Below are positions 7,990 through 16,486 of a DNA stretch of 64,000 nucleotides, one piece after another. The translations under genes were made by a program, and so were the position numbers. A model generated the notes under the pieces. It was not told the DNA's origin. It saw only the letters and a list, made by a program, of their open reading frames with translations, and did no database searches. The stretch lies in the NCBI RefSeq assembly GCF_000195275.1, contig NC_015385.1:1054001-1118000 (forward strand), given 5' to 3'. Position 1 is the first letter of the stretch; every line of letters starts with the position of its first letter. Source of the stretch: Treponema succinifaciens DSM 2489. GTDB lineage: Bacteria; Spirochaetota; Spirochaetia; Treponematales; Treponemataceae.

Positions 7990-9183
7990 ATGACAGATGT
8001 TGAAAATCTTGAAAAAATAATCCGCGATATTTTTGGTGTAAGAAAAATCATCAAGAAAAGACGGAACACAAACAAATGCATTCAGCCTCTTAACATTTAT
8101 CCGCTGAATATGTTTGCCTTCAATTTTATAAACCGCCTTACCCGGCTAAATGAAAAATTCAAGGACAATAAAGATGCGTTAAACACAATCTGCGAGCGTG
8201 TAAAAAATCTTGGCGAGGCGAAAGATTCAGGCTGGGCAGGACCTTACAGCGAGCTTGTGGCTTTGGATTTTTATTCGCAGTTTTCAGAGTTCCTTGGAAT
8301 TTCTTATATAAATCTTCTTGAAATAAAGCGGCACAAGGAAAGCATTCCGGCTAAAAACGGACAGAAAGAAAAAATCGACATTGACTTGTGCCTTTCACTT
8401 AAAAATGAAAATCTTTTTACTGATGTAAAGTCGTTCAACTGTGTGCATCAGATTATTTTTGACCGGATTTTTGAAGCGGTGGAAAATTATGCCGCAAAGG
8501 AATTTAAGAAAAACATTTTAATCGGCGTAGACAACCTTTCAAGTCTTGACTATCTTGATGTGAAAAATTCCCTTGTTTCAAAACGGCACGAGATTGAGCG
8601 GCTTTTGAAAAATGCAGTGAAGAAGAATCAGAATTTTGTTTCGTATTTTTCTGATTCAGGACTTGCGTTTAATTTTAGAATCAGCTGGCCGGGCGAGCTT
8701 TTGACTGTAAAAGATTATTCTCCGTTCGCAATGGCTCAGGCTTATAGATACAAATTCCTTGACTACGGAAACAAGCTTGTGGACAACGAATATTCGCTTA
8801 TAACAATGGTAAAAAATCCTTGGTTCAATGAAGAAACTGTGGACTTTGGAAATTTCAATAATATGTTTTACCGCTCGTTGAGCCGCCGCACTTTTATGGA
8901 GCTTGCCAAAAATGATTTTCCTGCAAAAGATTATTCTTCCGCCTATAAAACTGAAAAAATAAAAGTCTGCGATGTTTCAAAAAGCATTGCCGGAATTGTT
9001 TTTATTGATGACAACAGCGTGCGATCAAAATATTACAAAAGCCTTTATTCCGCCTACATTTATCTGAATCCGAATTACAAAAACAAAACGCCGCTTTCAA
9101 TCCGCAGCATAGAAAAATTTTTCCGCAACAAATACGAAGTTCAGATAAAAGATTTTGACGATTTCAAGTGGGATAATTATTAG
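7990..9183 (+). CDS. hypothetical protein with possible PD-(D/E)XK nuclease core
   Basis: 397 residues from ATG 7990 (AGGA 7 nt upstream; the longer frame from 7885 runs through the rny terminator). I do not recognise a named family. A suggestive segment near residues 80-140 has SELVALDFYSQF, then KEKIDIDLCLSL, then LFTDVKSF. This Glu / Asp / Asp-x-Lys spacing is seen in PD-(D/E)XK nucleases. The rest is mixed alpha/beta with many aromatic residues. No methylase or partner gene is adjacent. Codon use matches core neighbours rather than the AT-rich cassette that follows. Nuclease activity is a guess. Confidence 0.65.
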   Translation: MTDVENLEKIIRDIFGVRKIIKKRRNTNKCIQPLNIYPLNMFAFNFINRLTRLNEKFKDNKDALNTICERVKNLGEAKDSGWAGPYSELVALDFYSQFSEFLGISYINLLEIKRHKESIPAKNGQKEKIDIDLCLSLKNENLFTDVKSFNCVHQIIFDRIFEAVENYAAKEFKKNILIGVDNLSSLDYLDVKNSLVSKRHEIERLLKNAVKKNQNFVSYFSDSGLAFNFRISWPGELLTVKDYSPFAMAQAYRYKFLDYGNKLVDNEYSLITMVKNPWFNEETVDFGNFNNMFYRSLSRRTFMELAKNDFPAKDYSSAYKTEKIKVCDVSKSIAGIVFIDDNSVRSKYYKSLYSAYIYLNPNYKNKTPLSIRSIEKFFRNKYEVQIKDFDDFKWDNY

Positions 9184-9243
9184 AAAATTAAAAATGCTCT
9201 GCTCTTTTATATAAATGAAAAATGTGTTATAATTTCTTCTATT

Positions 9244-10551
9244 ATGCAGAGACGCTTTGTCCTTTCAGTAAAAATTGTTTTGTTCGGAATTATTTTCTTT
9301 GTTTTGTCTTCAATAATAGCTTTTTTTATTAAAAATGATTCTGATGCTTATACTAGAATTCTCATGTATGAATTTAATAATCAAGAAAATATTGATGTGA
9401 TTTTTTGCGGCGCATCTCATGTAAGCCACGGAATTTATCCAAAATTAGCTGATGAAAAATTCAATTTGAATACATTTTGTACAGGAACACCTTCTCAAGG
9501 CATAGATGGAACTTATGCCATTTTATCCGCGGCAGTAAGAAAATATAAAATAAAAAAAGTTTTCTTGGAAATGGATTTTGCTGTGGCCGGCAGAGGTGAA
9601 ACTCCGTTTTTTCAGAAAACACCTTCTACAAGCGCTTATTTAGTTTCGGAATATTTGAAAGATTCAAGGGTAAAACTTGAATATCTTCTTACTGTAACAA
9701 GTCCTAAATATTATTTGAATTCACTTTTGCCAATTGGAAAAGACAAGCTGCTGGATTTAAATCCTTCAGTTATTTTTAAAACAGTAAAGTCAAAAGTAGA
9801 CGGCTCTTATTATCGGTATGAATATTCTGGAAAAGATTTTTATACAGGAAAAGGTTGTATTTTTGATAGAAAAGTTATTGCCAATGGAACTTTTTCGTCT
9901 GGATTTGAAAAACCAATCCCTGTTAAAAATATTTCAAATGAATGGAAAAATACTATTAGAAAAATTGTGAAATTGTGCAAAGAAAACAATATAAGCATTG
10001 ATTTCTATTCAAATCCAAGCAGCGATTTTTACCTTATGGAAAAAGGCAATTACGATGAATATGTTTCTTTTTTACGCTCTTTTTTAAATGAACTTGGTTA
10101 CGACTATTATGATTTTAATCTTTGCCATCCAGAATTTTTAAATCTTGAAGACTGTGATTTCAGCGATGACAATCACCTGAACAAAACAGGAATAGAAAAA
10201 TTTACATCTGTTTTTTGCGATTTCTTTAATGGAAAAATAGAAACTGACAAACTTTTTTATAAAACTTATTCTGAAAAAATTGAAAATCAGCTTCCAAAAA
10301 TTTATGGTTTAATGCTGAAAGAATCTCCTGATAAAAAATCAATCGAAATAAAACCAGTTATAAATCATGAGGGAGGGCTTGTGACTTATACAGTTTATGC
10401 TTTGTACGATGGAAAAGAAGAGATTCTTTTTGAAAATTCTAGCAACAATATTATAGTTTATCCTGCCGCAACTTCTGGAAAAATAAAAATTTTAAGTTTT
10501 TATGACGGAATCCTTAATAACACTATTATAGAAGACTACACAGCTTTTTAA
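9244..10551 (+). CDS. SGNH-fold membrane-anchored protein (DltD/AlgX-like acyl-transfer partner)
   Basis: 435 residues with one N-terminal transmembrane anchor (about 8-29) and an extracytoplasmic domain. SGNH hallmarks: IFCGASHVSHGIYP with candidate nucleophile Ser58, and DDNHLNKTG near residue 315 supplying the Asp-x-x-His pair. Such proteins work with MBOAT proteins to move acyl or aminoacyl groups onto surface polymers. First gene of a five-gene cluster; the MBOAT starts 12 nt downstream. A TATAAT (9228-9233) lies 10 nt before the ATG and there is no Shine-Dalgarno, so the transcript may be nearly leaderless. More AT-rich than rny and galK, hinting at transfer. Confidence 0.8.
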   Translation: MQRRFVLSVKIVLFGIIFFVLSSIIAFFIKNDSDAYTRILMYEFNNQENIDVIFCGASHVSHGIYPKLADEKFNLNTFCTGTPSQGIDGTYAILSAAVRKYKIKKVFLEMDFAVAGRGETPFFQKTPSTSAYLVSEYLKDSRVKLEYLLTVTSPKYYLNSLLPIGKDKLLDLNPSVIFKTVKSKVDGSYYRYEYSGKDFYTGKGCIFDRKVIANGTFSSGFEKPIPVKNISNEWKNTIRKIVKLCKENNISIDFYSNPSSDFYLMEKGNYDEYVSFLRSFLNELGYDYYDFNLCHPEFLNLEDCDFSDDNHLNKTGIEKFTSVFCDFFNGKIETDKLFYKTYSEKIENQLPKIYGLMLKESPDKKSIEIKPVINHEGGLVTYTVYALYDGKEEILFENSSNNIIVYPAATSGKIKILSFYDGILNNTIIEDYTAF

Positions 10552-10563
10552 TTTGGAAATTTT

Positions 10564-12180
10564 ATGAATTTTAGAACTTGGTCATTTTGTTTTTTTCTTG
10601 TAATTTCACTTTTTTGTTATTATAAACTTCCAAAGAAATTTCAATGGATTTGTATTTTAATTTCCAGCGTTGTCTTTTATGCTTTTAGTGGAGCTGTAAA
10701 TCTTATTTTTATTTTATTTAGTTCTTTTTTAACTTTTTATGGAGCTAAAAAAATAACATCATACAATCTTTTGCTTAGAGAAAAAAAATCTGTTTTAACA
10801 AAAGAAGATTTTAAAGTTGAAAGAGAAAATATAAAACATATAAAAAGAATTGTTCTTTTGATAGTTCTAATATTAAATATTGGTCTTTTGGCATATTTAA
10901 AATATTGGAACGCATTTGTTTCTTTTTTGGGCAATTGTTTTTTACTTAATTTTGATTTCCTGAAATTTTCCGGCTTTAGAGGCATTCTTCTTCCTCTTGG
11001 AATTTCATTTTATACATTCCAGACAACTGCATATTTCATGGATATCTATAATGGAAAATATGAAAATGAAAAGAATTTCCTGAAATATTTTACGTTTGTT
11101 TCTTTTTTTCCGCAGTTGATAATGGGACCGATTAATCGGTTTGACAAGCTTGGAATTCAGCTGAAAGAAGAGCATGAATTTGATTTTGAAAATATTAAGC
11201 ATGGTGTGCTTTTGATTTTGTTTGGTGCAATGAAAAAATATTGCATTGCTGACTTGCTTTATACTCGAATTTCTTCTGTTCTTGATCATCCTTATGATAA
11301 TCTTCCTGGCAGCTTGATTGCTTTTGGAATTTTAGCTTTTTCAATTTATCAATATGCTGATTTTTCTGGCGGAATAGATATGGTTCTAGGAATTTCAAAA
11401 TTGTTTGGGCTTGAAATGCAACCGAACTTTAAGCAGCCGTATTTTGCAAGAAACCTGGCGGACTTTTGGAGAAGGTGGCATATAAGTTTGGGATTATGGA
11501 TGAAAGACTATGTTTTTTATCCGCTTGCATTAACTCATTTTATGCAGAACATTGGAAAGTTTTTTTCTGCGCATGGCGGCAAAAAAATTGGCAAGCATTT
11601 AGCGCGCACTGTTCCTGCTGGAATTGCAAATATTGTGGTTTTTCTTCTTGTTGGAATTTGGCATGGGCCGGAACTTCATTTTGTTTTATGGGGCTTGTAT
11701 AATGGTCTTGTAATTGCTTTTAGTGATTTGTTTAAGCCGGCTTTTGAAAAATTATCTTCTATTCTTCATATTAATGTAAAAAGTAAAAGTTTTGTTGTTT
11801 TTCAAATAGTCAGAACTTTTATAGTTGTTAACATAGGCGCATATTTTGACAGGATAACAGATGTTAAAAAATGCTTTTTGTATTTGAAGCGGACATTTTT
11901 TAATTTTGGCACTTTAGAAATTTACAAATCACAAGCTTATTTAAAAAGTGTTTTCGGTAGTTTTAGATATGTAGAATCTGAACTTGTTTTAATAATTTCA
12001 GCTTCGATTATTGTTTTTATAACAAGTTTTCTAAAGGAAAATAAAGTCGATTTGTATACTGCGATACAAAAGAAAAACATTGCATTTAGGTGGAGCGCAT
12101 ATTATGTTCCGTTAATACTCGTTATTCTTTCTATGTCATTTTCTCCGTCAAATCCTGTGTTTATGTATGCCCAGTATTAA
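10564..12180 (+). CDS. MBOAT family O-acyltransferase (DltB/AlgI-like)
   Basis: 538-residue polytopic membrane protein. Family signatures: LPLGISFYTFQTTAYFMDIY (near 143-162), FFPQLIMGPINRF (near 182), ARNLADFWRRWHISLG (near 298), and VGIWHGPELHFVLWG with the invariant His at about residue 367. It should carry an acyl or aminoacyl group across the membrane from a carrier to an extracytoplasmic acceptor. Partners are the SGNH protein upstream and the adenylation, PLP and carrier genes downstream. DltB handles D-alanine in Gram-positives; the substrate here is unknown. Confidence 0.92.
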   Translation: MNFRTWSFCFFLVISLFCYYKLPKKFQWICILISSVVFYAFSGAVNLIFILFSSFLTFYGAKKITSYNLLLREKKSVLTKEDFKVERENIKHIKRIVLLIVLILNIGLLAYLKYWNAFVSFLGNCFLLNFDFLKFSGFRGILLPLGISFYTFQTTAYFMDIYNGKYENEKNFLKYFTFVSFFPQLIMGPINRFDKLGIQLKEEHEFDFENIKHGVLLILFGAMKKYCIADLLYTRISSVLDHPYDNLPGSLIAFGILAFSIYQYADFSGGIDMVLGISKLFGLEMQPNFKQPYFARNLADFWRRWHISLGLWMKDYVFYPLALTHFMQNIGKFFSAHGGKKIGKHLARTVPAGIANIVVFLLVGIWHGPELHFVLWGLYNGLVIAFSDLFKPAFEKLSSILHINVKSKSFVVFQIVRTFIVVNIGAYFDRITDVKKCFLYLKRTFFNFGTLEIYKSQAYLKSVFGSFRYVESELVLIISASIIVFITSFLKENKVDLYTAIQKKNIAFRWSAYYVPLILVILSMSFSPSNPVFMYAQY

Positions 12181-12212
12181 TCTAAAATTAATAAAATAAG
12201 GATGCTTGTAAA

Positions 12213-13718
12213 ATGAAATATACAGTTCTTGATTATCTTGAAAAAACAGCTGAAATATATCCTGATAAAGTTGCGTTTGCAGATGTTAATGATTCTATTA
12301 CTTGGAAATCTCTTGTTGATGAATCAAAATCTCTTTCTGGTGCAATTGCAAAATATTTTCCAAAAGGAACAGCTGTTCCTGTCATGTGTGAAAAATCAGT
12401 TGTTACAGTGAAATTATTTTTTGCTGCTTTATATGCTGGCTGTTTTTATTCTTTTTTCGATTTTTCATTTCCAGATGAACGTTTAAATTTAATGATAAAA
12501 ACTCTTGAAACTCCATTCATTCTAACAGATAAAAAAAGAGAGAAAAAAGTTCAGAACCTTTGTGCACAGCCGCTTTTTATAGAAGACTTGCTGGCGGAAA
12601 ATATTTGCTATAATGAAAAAAGACGTAATAATATAATAGATGTAGAACCCGTTTATGCAAATTTTACATCTGGCTCAACAGGTGTTCCTAAAGCCGTTGT
12701 AGTTTCTCATCGTTCTGTTATAGATTTTATAAGCTGTTTTACTGAAATTTTTGAAATAACTTCAGATGACAGAATTGCTAATCAAGCTCCTTTTGATTTT
12801 GATGTTTCAGTGAAAGATATTTTTTCTGCAGTTTTTACAGGCGCTTCCGTTTATCTTATCCCAAAAATGTATTTTTCATTTCCTGTAAAACTTTTGGATT
12901 TCCTTTGTGAGAATCAGATTACAACTCTTATCTGGGCTGTTTCTGCTTTGTGCATAATTTCAACATTGAATGGATTTTCTTATAAAATTCCAACGTCAAT
13001 AAAAAAGATTATGTTTTCAGGCGAAGTTATGCCGATAAAGCAGCTGAAAATATGGAAAAAATATATTCCAGATGCAAAATATGTAAATCTTTTCGGACCT
13101 ACAGAAATAACCTGCAACTGTTCATATTTTATAATTCCAGATGAAATTCCAGATGATTATGATATTCCAATTGGAAAGCCGTTCCCTAATGAAAGAATTT
13201 TACTTATTGATGAAAATGAAAATCTTATAGCAGAAAATGACACTGAATCAAAAGGTGAAATTTGCGTGTCTGGAACTTGTGTTTCGCTTGGCTACATAAA
13301 TAATAGCAAAACGAATGAGGTTTTTATTCAGAATCCATTGAACAAAAAATATTTTGAAAGAATCTACAAAACTGGCGATCTTGGACGCTATGGAAAAGAT
13401 GGAAATCTTTACTATCTTGGCCGCAAAGATAATCAGATAAAGCACATGGGACACAGAATTGAGTTGTCTGAAATTGAAAAAGGAATAGAAAAAATATGCA
13501 CAATATCAAGGGCTTGCTGTATTTTTTTTGAAAATAAAATAACTGCTTTTTATACAGGCTCTCAAACTGAAAAAAAAGAAATAGTTTTTCAACTGAAATC
13601 AATTCTTCCTGCATACATGATTCCAGCTGATTTTCTTTTTATAAAAGAATTTCCTGTAACAAAAAATGGAAAAATTGATAAGAATATTTTAAAAGGACTA
13701 ATGAATGAAAAGTCATAA
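12213..13718 (+). CDS. amino-acid adenylating enzyme (DltA-like, AMP-dependent ligase)
   Basis: 501-residue stand-alone adenylation domain. Core motifs: FTSGSTGVPKAVVVSHRS (A3, near 150-167), FGPTEITCNCSY (A5, near 292), YKTGDLGRYGKDGNLYYLGR (A7-A8, near 386-405), and C-terminal FPVTKNGKIDKN with the catalytic Lys. It should activate an amino acid or similar acid as acyl-AMP and load the carrier protein encoded two genes downstream. The motif order matches DltA, but substrate specificity cannot be read by eye. Its 3' end overlaps the PLP gene by 14 nt. Confidence 0.9.
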   Translation: MKYTVLDYLEKTAEIYPDKVAFADVNDSITWKSLVDESKSLSGAIAKYFPKGTAVPVMCEKSVVTVKLFFAALYAGCFYSFFDFSFPDERLNLMIKTLETPFILTDKKREKKVQNLCAQPLFIEDLLAENICYNEKRRNNIIDVEPVYANFTSGSTGVPKAVVVSHRSVIDFISCFTEIFEITSDDRIANQAPFDFDVSVKDIFSAVFTGASVYLIPKMYFSFPVKLLDFLCENQITTLIWAVSALCIISTLNGFSYKIPTSIKKIMFSGEVMPIKQLKIWKKYIPDAKYVNLFGPTEITCNCSYFIIPDEIPDDYDIPIGKPFPNERILLIDENENLIAENDTESKGEICVSGTCVSLGYINNSKTNEVFIQNPLNKKYFERIYKTGDLGRYGKDGNLYYLGRKDNQIKHMGHRIELSEIEKGIEKICTISRACCIFFENKITAFYTGSQTEKKEIVFQLKSILPAYMIPADFLFIKEFPVTKNGKIDKNILKGLMNEKS

Positions 13719-14874
13719 TTTTAAGGAACTTGCAGAAAAATATGGAACGCCTTTTTATCTTTTTGATTTTGAGATATTAAAAAATCGAATTGAGCTGTTA
13801 AATAATAAGCTTCCTAAAAATGCTGAGCTTTGCTATGCTATAAAGGCTAACGCTTTTTTACTTCAGGCTTTGAAAGATTTGAAAATTCTTTTTGAAGTTT
13901 GTTCTAATGGGGAACTTTCTATTTGCCATAAATACAATGTAAATCCTAATCATATTGTTTTTTCCGGCGTAGTAAAAACAAAAGAAGATATAAAAAATGC
14001 GTGGAAAATGCACGTTAACACAATAACGCTGGAATCTCTTGAACATTGCCGATTTTTAAAAGAAGTTGCAAATGAAGAAAATGGCGATTACATTCAAAAT
14101 GTTTTAATTAGGCTTTCAAGCGGAAACCAGTTTGGAATGTCAGAAAATGATGTTTTGGATGCTCTGAAAATTTTAAAGCAGTTAAAAAATGTAAATTTTA
14201 GAGGCGTTCATTATTTTTCAGGTACTCAAAAAAAATTAAAAAAAATAGAAACTGAAATTCAATATATTCAGGATTATTGTGACAATCTTCAAAAAATGTC
14301 TGGAATTGAATTCAATGAAATAGAATATGGTCCGGGATTTTCATTTGATTATTTTGCGCAGCCAGATTTTTCTGAAAACTATAATGACTTTGACGCTGTT
14401 GCAGGCTTGTTGGAAAAATCAAAATATAAATTTACAATTGAAGCAGGACGTTTTATTGCATCTTCGTGCGGATTTTATGTTTCAAGGATAATGGATCTAA
14501 AATCTACAAATGATGTAAATTATTGCTTGATAGATGGCGGCATAAATCATTTGAATTATTATGGCCAGATAATGGGAATGAAAATTCCGCCTGTTTCTCT
14601 TGTAAAAAATAATACTGACGCGAAATCTGATAAATGTGCCAGTTTTGAAATTTGCGGTTCTCTTTGCACAACAGCTGATGTGATTACAAAATGTTTGTCG
14701 CTTGATTCTCCTGCTATAGGCGATTTCCTTGTTTTTAAAAACATTGGCGCGTATTCTGTTACAGAAGGCATTTATTTGTTTTTAAGCCATGCGTTGCCGT
14801 GTGTGATTTCCTATGATAAAATGGAATATAAAATTTTAAGACAAAGTTTTGAAACATATAAAATAAATTCATAA
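13705..14874 (+). CDS. fold type III PLP-dependent enzyme (DAP/ornithine decarboxylase or BtrK-like)
   Basis: 389 residues. N-terminal TIM barrel with the Schiff-base Lys in CYAIKANAF (Lys47), FEVCSNGEL, a VLIRLSSGNQFG strand, HYFSGTQ, and TIEAGRFI. The C-terminal beta domain has CGSLCTTADVI, containing the Cys usual in decarboxylases, and GAYSVTEGIYLFL. dlt operons do not normally encode this enzyme. Triads of ligase, PLP decarboxylase and acyl carrier are known in exosortase-A loci, and in butirosin synthesis BtrK decarboxylates glutamate held on a carrier. Decarboxylation of a carrier-bound amino acid is therefore an attractive inference; racemisation or a free substrate is also possible. 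Confidence 0.85.
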   Translation: MKSHNFKELAEKYGTPFYLFDFEILKNRIELLNNKLPKNAELCYAIKANAFLLQALKDLKILFEVCSNGELSICHKYNVNPNHIVFSGVVKTKEDIKNAWKMHVNTITLESLEHCRFLKEVANEENGDYIQNVLIRLSSGNQFGMSENDVLDALKILKQLKNVNFRGVHYFSGTQKKLKKIETEIQYIQDYCDNLQKMSGIEFNEIEYGPGFSFDYFAQPDFSENYNDFDAVAGLLEKSKYKFTIEAGRFIASSCGFYVSRIMDLKSTNDVNYCLIDGGINHLNYYGQIMGMKIPPVSLVKNNTDAKSDKCASFEICGSLCTTADVITKCLSLDSPAIGDFLVFKNIGAYSVTEGIYLFLSHALPCVISYDKMEYKILRQSFETYKINS

Positions 14875-14893
14875 TAATAAGGATGGTTGATTT

Positions 14894-15115
14894 ATGGAAA
14901 AATTACTTGAAATTCTTACAGAGCTTAAACCTGATGTAGATTTCTCTACGGAAAAAAATCTTATTGACAATGCTGTTCTTGACTCATTTGACATTGTCCA
15001 ATTGATTTCTCAGCTAAATGATGCGTTTGATATTGAAATTACGCCAGCTGATATTATTCCTGAAAATTTCAATTCAGCTGAAAGCCTTTGGGCTATGATT
15101 CAAAAACTTCAATAA
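14894..15115 (+). CDS. phosphopantetheine-binding carrier protein (DltC/ACP-like)
   Basis: 73 residues, acidic, four-helix carrier pattern. The attachment serine is Ser31 in AVLDSFDIVQLI. It should be the thioester carrier loaded by the adenylating enzyme and used by the MBOAT protein. RBS AAGGATG lies 10 nt before the ATG, 19 nt after the PLP gene. Last gene of the plus-strand cluster; the next gene converges with only 5 nt between stops. Confidence 0.9.
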   Translation: MEKLLEILTELKPDVDFSTEKNLIDNAVLDSFDIVQLISQLNDAFDIEITPADIIPENFNSAESLWAMIQKLQ

Positions 15116-15120
15116 AAATC

Positions 15121-16014
15121 TTATAAGCTGTTTTTAATTTTAAAAAGTAATTTATAAAGGTTAAAAACAGCCAGCAAATATTTTGCAAAGTTTGCAGCAT
15201 TTGGATTATATTTGAAAATTATTTTCATCTCATCTTTTGGATTTTTCCTTGTTTTGCAGACAAAAGATGCTTTTTTCCTAAAAAAACTTTCGACAATTTC
15301 CGGGTCAGAAAGAATTGCCTCTTTGTGTTTTTCAAAAAGCATTTCCATTCCTCTTACACCTTTTTGAGGATTTTTTGTTATGGAATCTTTTTGCTGGTAG
15401 ACATCAACAAGAACTGCTTGCTGATAATATAATTTATATTTTTTTACTAAATCAAGGGAGAGTGCCCAGTCTGTAAATCTAGGTTGGTTTTCATCAAATA
15501 GAACATATTTAAAACATTCTGCTTTTCCAATGATTGTCTGGGATGTAGTACAGTTGTATTTCAATAATTGCTTATATGAAACAAAACCTTCTTTTACTAA
15601 TTTTTCATTCGGATGATTATATAAATATTTGTGAGTATCTTCATCGTTTACGGCAGTCTGACAGCATAAAATGTCCGCATCAACTTCTTGAAATTTATTC
15701 ATCTGGACTTCTAGTTTATTCAGATGCCATATATCATCACTGTCGTGATGGGCGATATATTCACCAGAACTTTCTTTTATGCCAGTGTTTCTCGCCGCAT
15801 TTTGCCCTTTGTTTTTAGGATGTCTGATAACTTTTAGCCTTTTATCATTGATTTTTTCCAAAATGTCGATTGTATCATCAGTTGAGCAGTCGTCAACAAC
15901 AATCAACTCGATATTCTTGTAAGTCTGATTCAAAACAGAGTTTACCGAGGCTAGAATTGTATTTTTTCTGTTGTAAGTCGGAATAATTACAGATACTAAT
16001 GGTTCGTTTTTCAT
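15121..16014 (-). CDS. GT2 family glycosyltransferase
   Basis: 297-residue GT-A glycosyltransferase: VSVIIPTYNRKNTILASVNSVLNQ at the N-terminus, IELIVVDDCSTDDT, then GEYIAHHDSDDIW holding the DxD metal/nucleotide-sugar motif. No transmembrane segments, so probably cytoplasmic at the membrane face. ATG at 16014 is preferred, with GGAAA 8 nt upstream; an in-frame TTG at 16029 would add five residues. It faces the carrier gene and follows a broken toxin-antitoxin locus. Sugar specificity unknown; membership in the surface-glycan region is inferred from context. Confidence 0.9.
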   Translation of the reverse strand: MKNEPLVSVIIPTYNRKNTILASVNSVLNQTYKNIELIVVDDCSTDDTIDILEKINDKRLKVIRHPKNKGQNAARNTGIKESSGEYIAHHDSDDIWHLNKLEVQMNKFQEVDADILCCQTAVNDEDTHKYLYNHPNEKLVKEGFVSYKQLLKYNCTTSQTIIGKAECFKYVLFDENQPRFTDWALSLDLVKKYKLYYQQAVLVDVYQQKDSITKNPQKGVRGMEMLFEKHKEAILSDPEIVESFFRKKASFVCKTRKNPKDEMKIIFKYNPNAANFAKYLLAVFNLYKLLFKIKNSL

Positions 16015-16019
16015 GGTTT

Positions 16020-16115
16020 TTATTTCCAAATAGATTTTATTGGATATTTCAGAATTGTAAGTTTTTCTGTTTGATCAAAACTAAATAGTAAAATGTTTGT
16101 ATCTATTAAATACAC
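16020..16115 (-). pseudogene. truncated VapC-type PIN-domain toxin remnant
   Basis: Immediately after the antitoxin stop, a GTG (16113-16115) overlapping that stop opens a frame beginning V-YLIDTNILLFSFDQTEKL. This is the classic PIN N-terminus with the first catalytic Asp. After about 18 residues the resemblance ends and the frame stops at codon 32; a full PIN toxin is about 130 residues. The remainder was evidently deleted when the GT2 gene (start 16014) was joined here. Non-functional. Confidence 0.75.
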
Positions 16116-16327
16116 TAAATATAATCCTTGAAACATTCTGGAGTTTTATCAAAATCTTCTGTCATAAAGATTTTGCCTTTCAAGCCACCTAGTTTTCTTT
16201 TGGGCTTCTTTTCTATTTTCGGATTATGTTTTAACAAATCTGCAATAAATGATAAAAGCGTTATTTTTTCATCATAAGAACATTCTTTTATCTGTTGTGT
16301 AAGTGTTGAAAATGCAATATCACTCAT
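16115..16327 (-). CDS. DUF2281-like antitoxin (orphaned)
   Basis: 70 residues. The C-terminal half has the pattern KLGGLKGKIFMTEDFDKTPECFKDYI, typical of the small DUF2281 antitoxins paired with PIN toxins. The N-terminal half is a short helical dimerisation segment. A strong GGAGG precedes the ATG. The toxin downstream is a stub, so this is an antitoxin without a partner. A promoter with an overlapping palindrome upstream fits autoregulation. Expression and any present function are unknown. Confidence 0.75.
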   Translation of the reverse strand: MSDIAFSTLTQQIKECSYDEKITLLSFIADLLKHNPKIEKKPKRKLGGLKGKIFMTEDFDKTPECFKDYI

Positions 16328-16364
16328 TTTAAGCCCTCCAATAGAAAATATTTTTACTGTGCTT

Positions 16365-16409
16365 ATTCTAACACAAAACTATTTTCTTGTCAGTTGTAAT
16401 TTACAACTG
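16365..16409 (-). promoter_or_regulatory. antitoxin promoter with overlapping palindromic operator
   Basis: Minus strand: -35 CTGACA (16388-16393), 17-nt spacer, -10 TAGAAT (16365-16370). A perfect 9+1+9 palindrome, CAGTTGTAATTTACAACTG (16391-16409), overlaps the -35. That is where a toxin-antitoxin autorepressor would bind. Confidence 0.65.
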
Positions 16410-16486
16410 CTATATAACACAACTATTTTTCTAGAAAATATTCGTAAAGTTTGAAGTGAAAAAGCATTTTGTTTTTTAAGTGAAAT

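Noticed and set aside
16373-16420. Transposon end or tRNA-like element at the palindrome near 16400
   Set aside because: The palindrome overlaps a good promoter of the antitoxin gene, so an operator explains it better.
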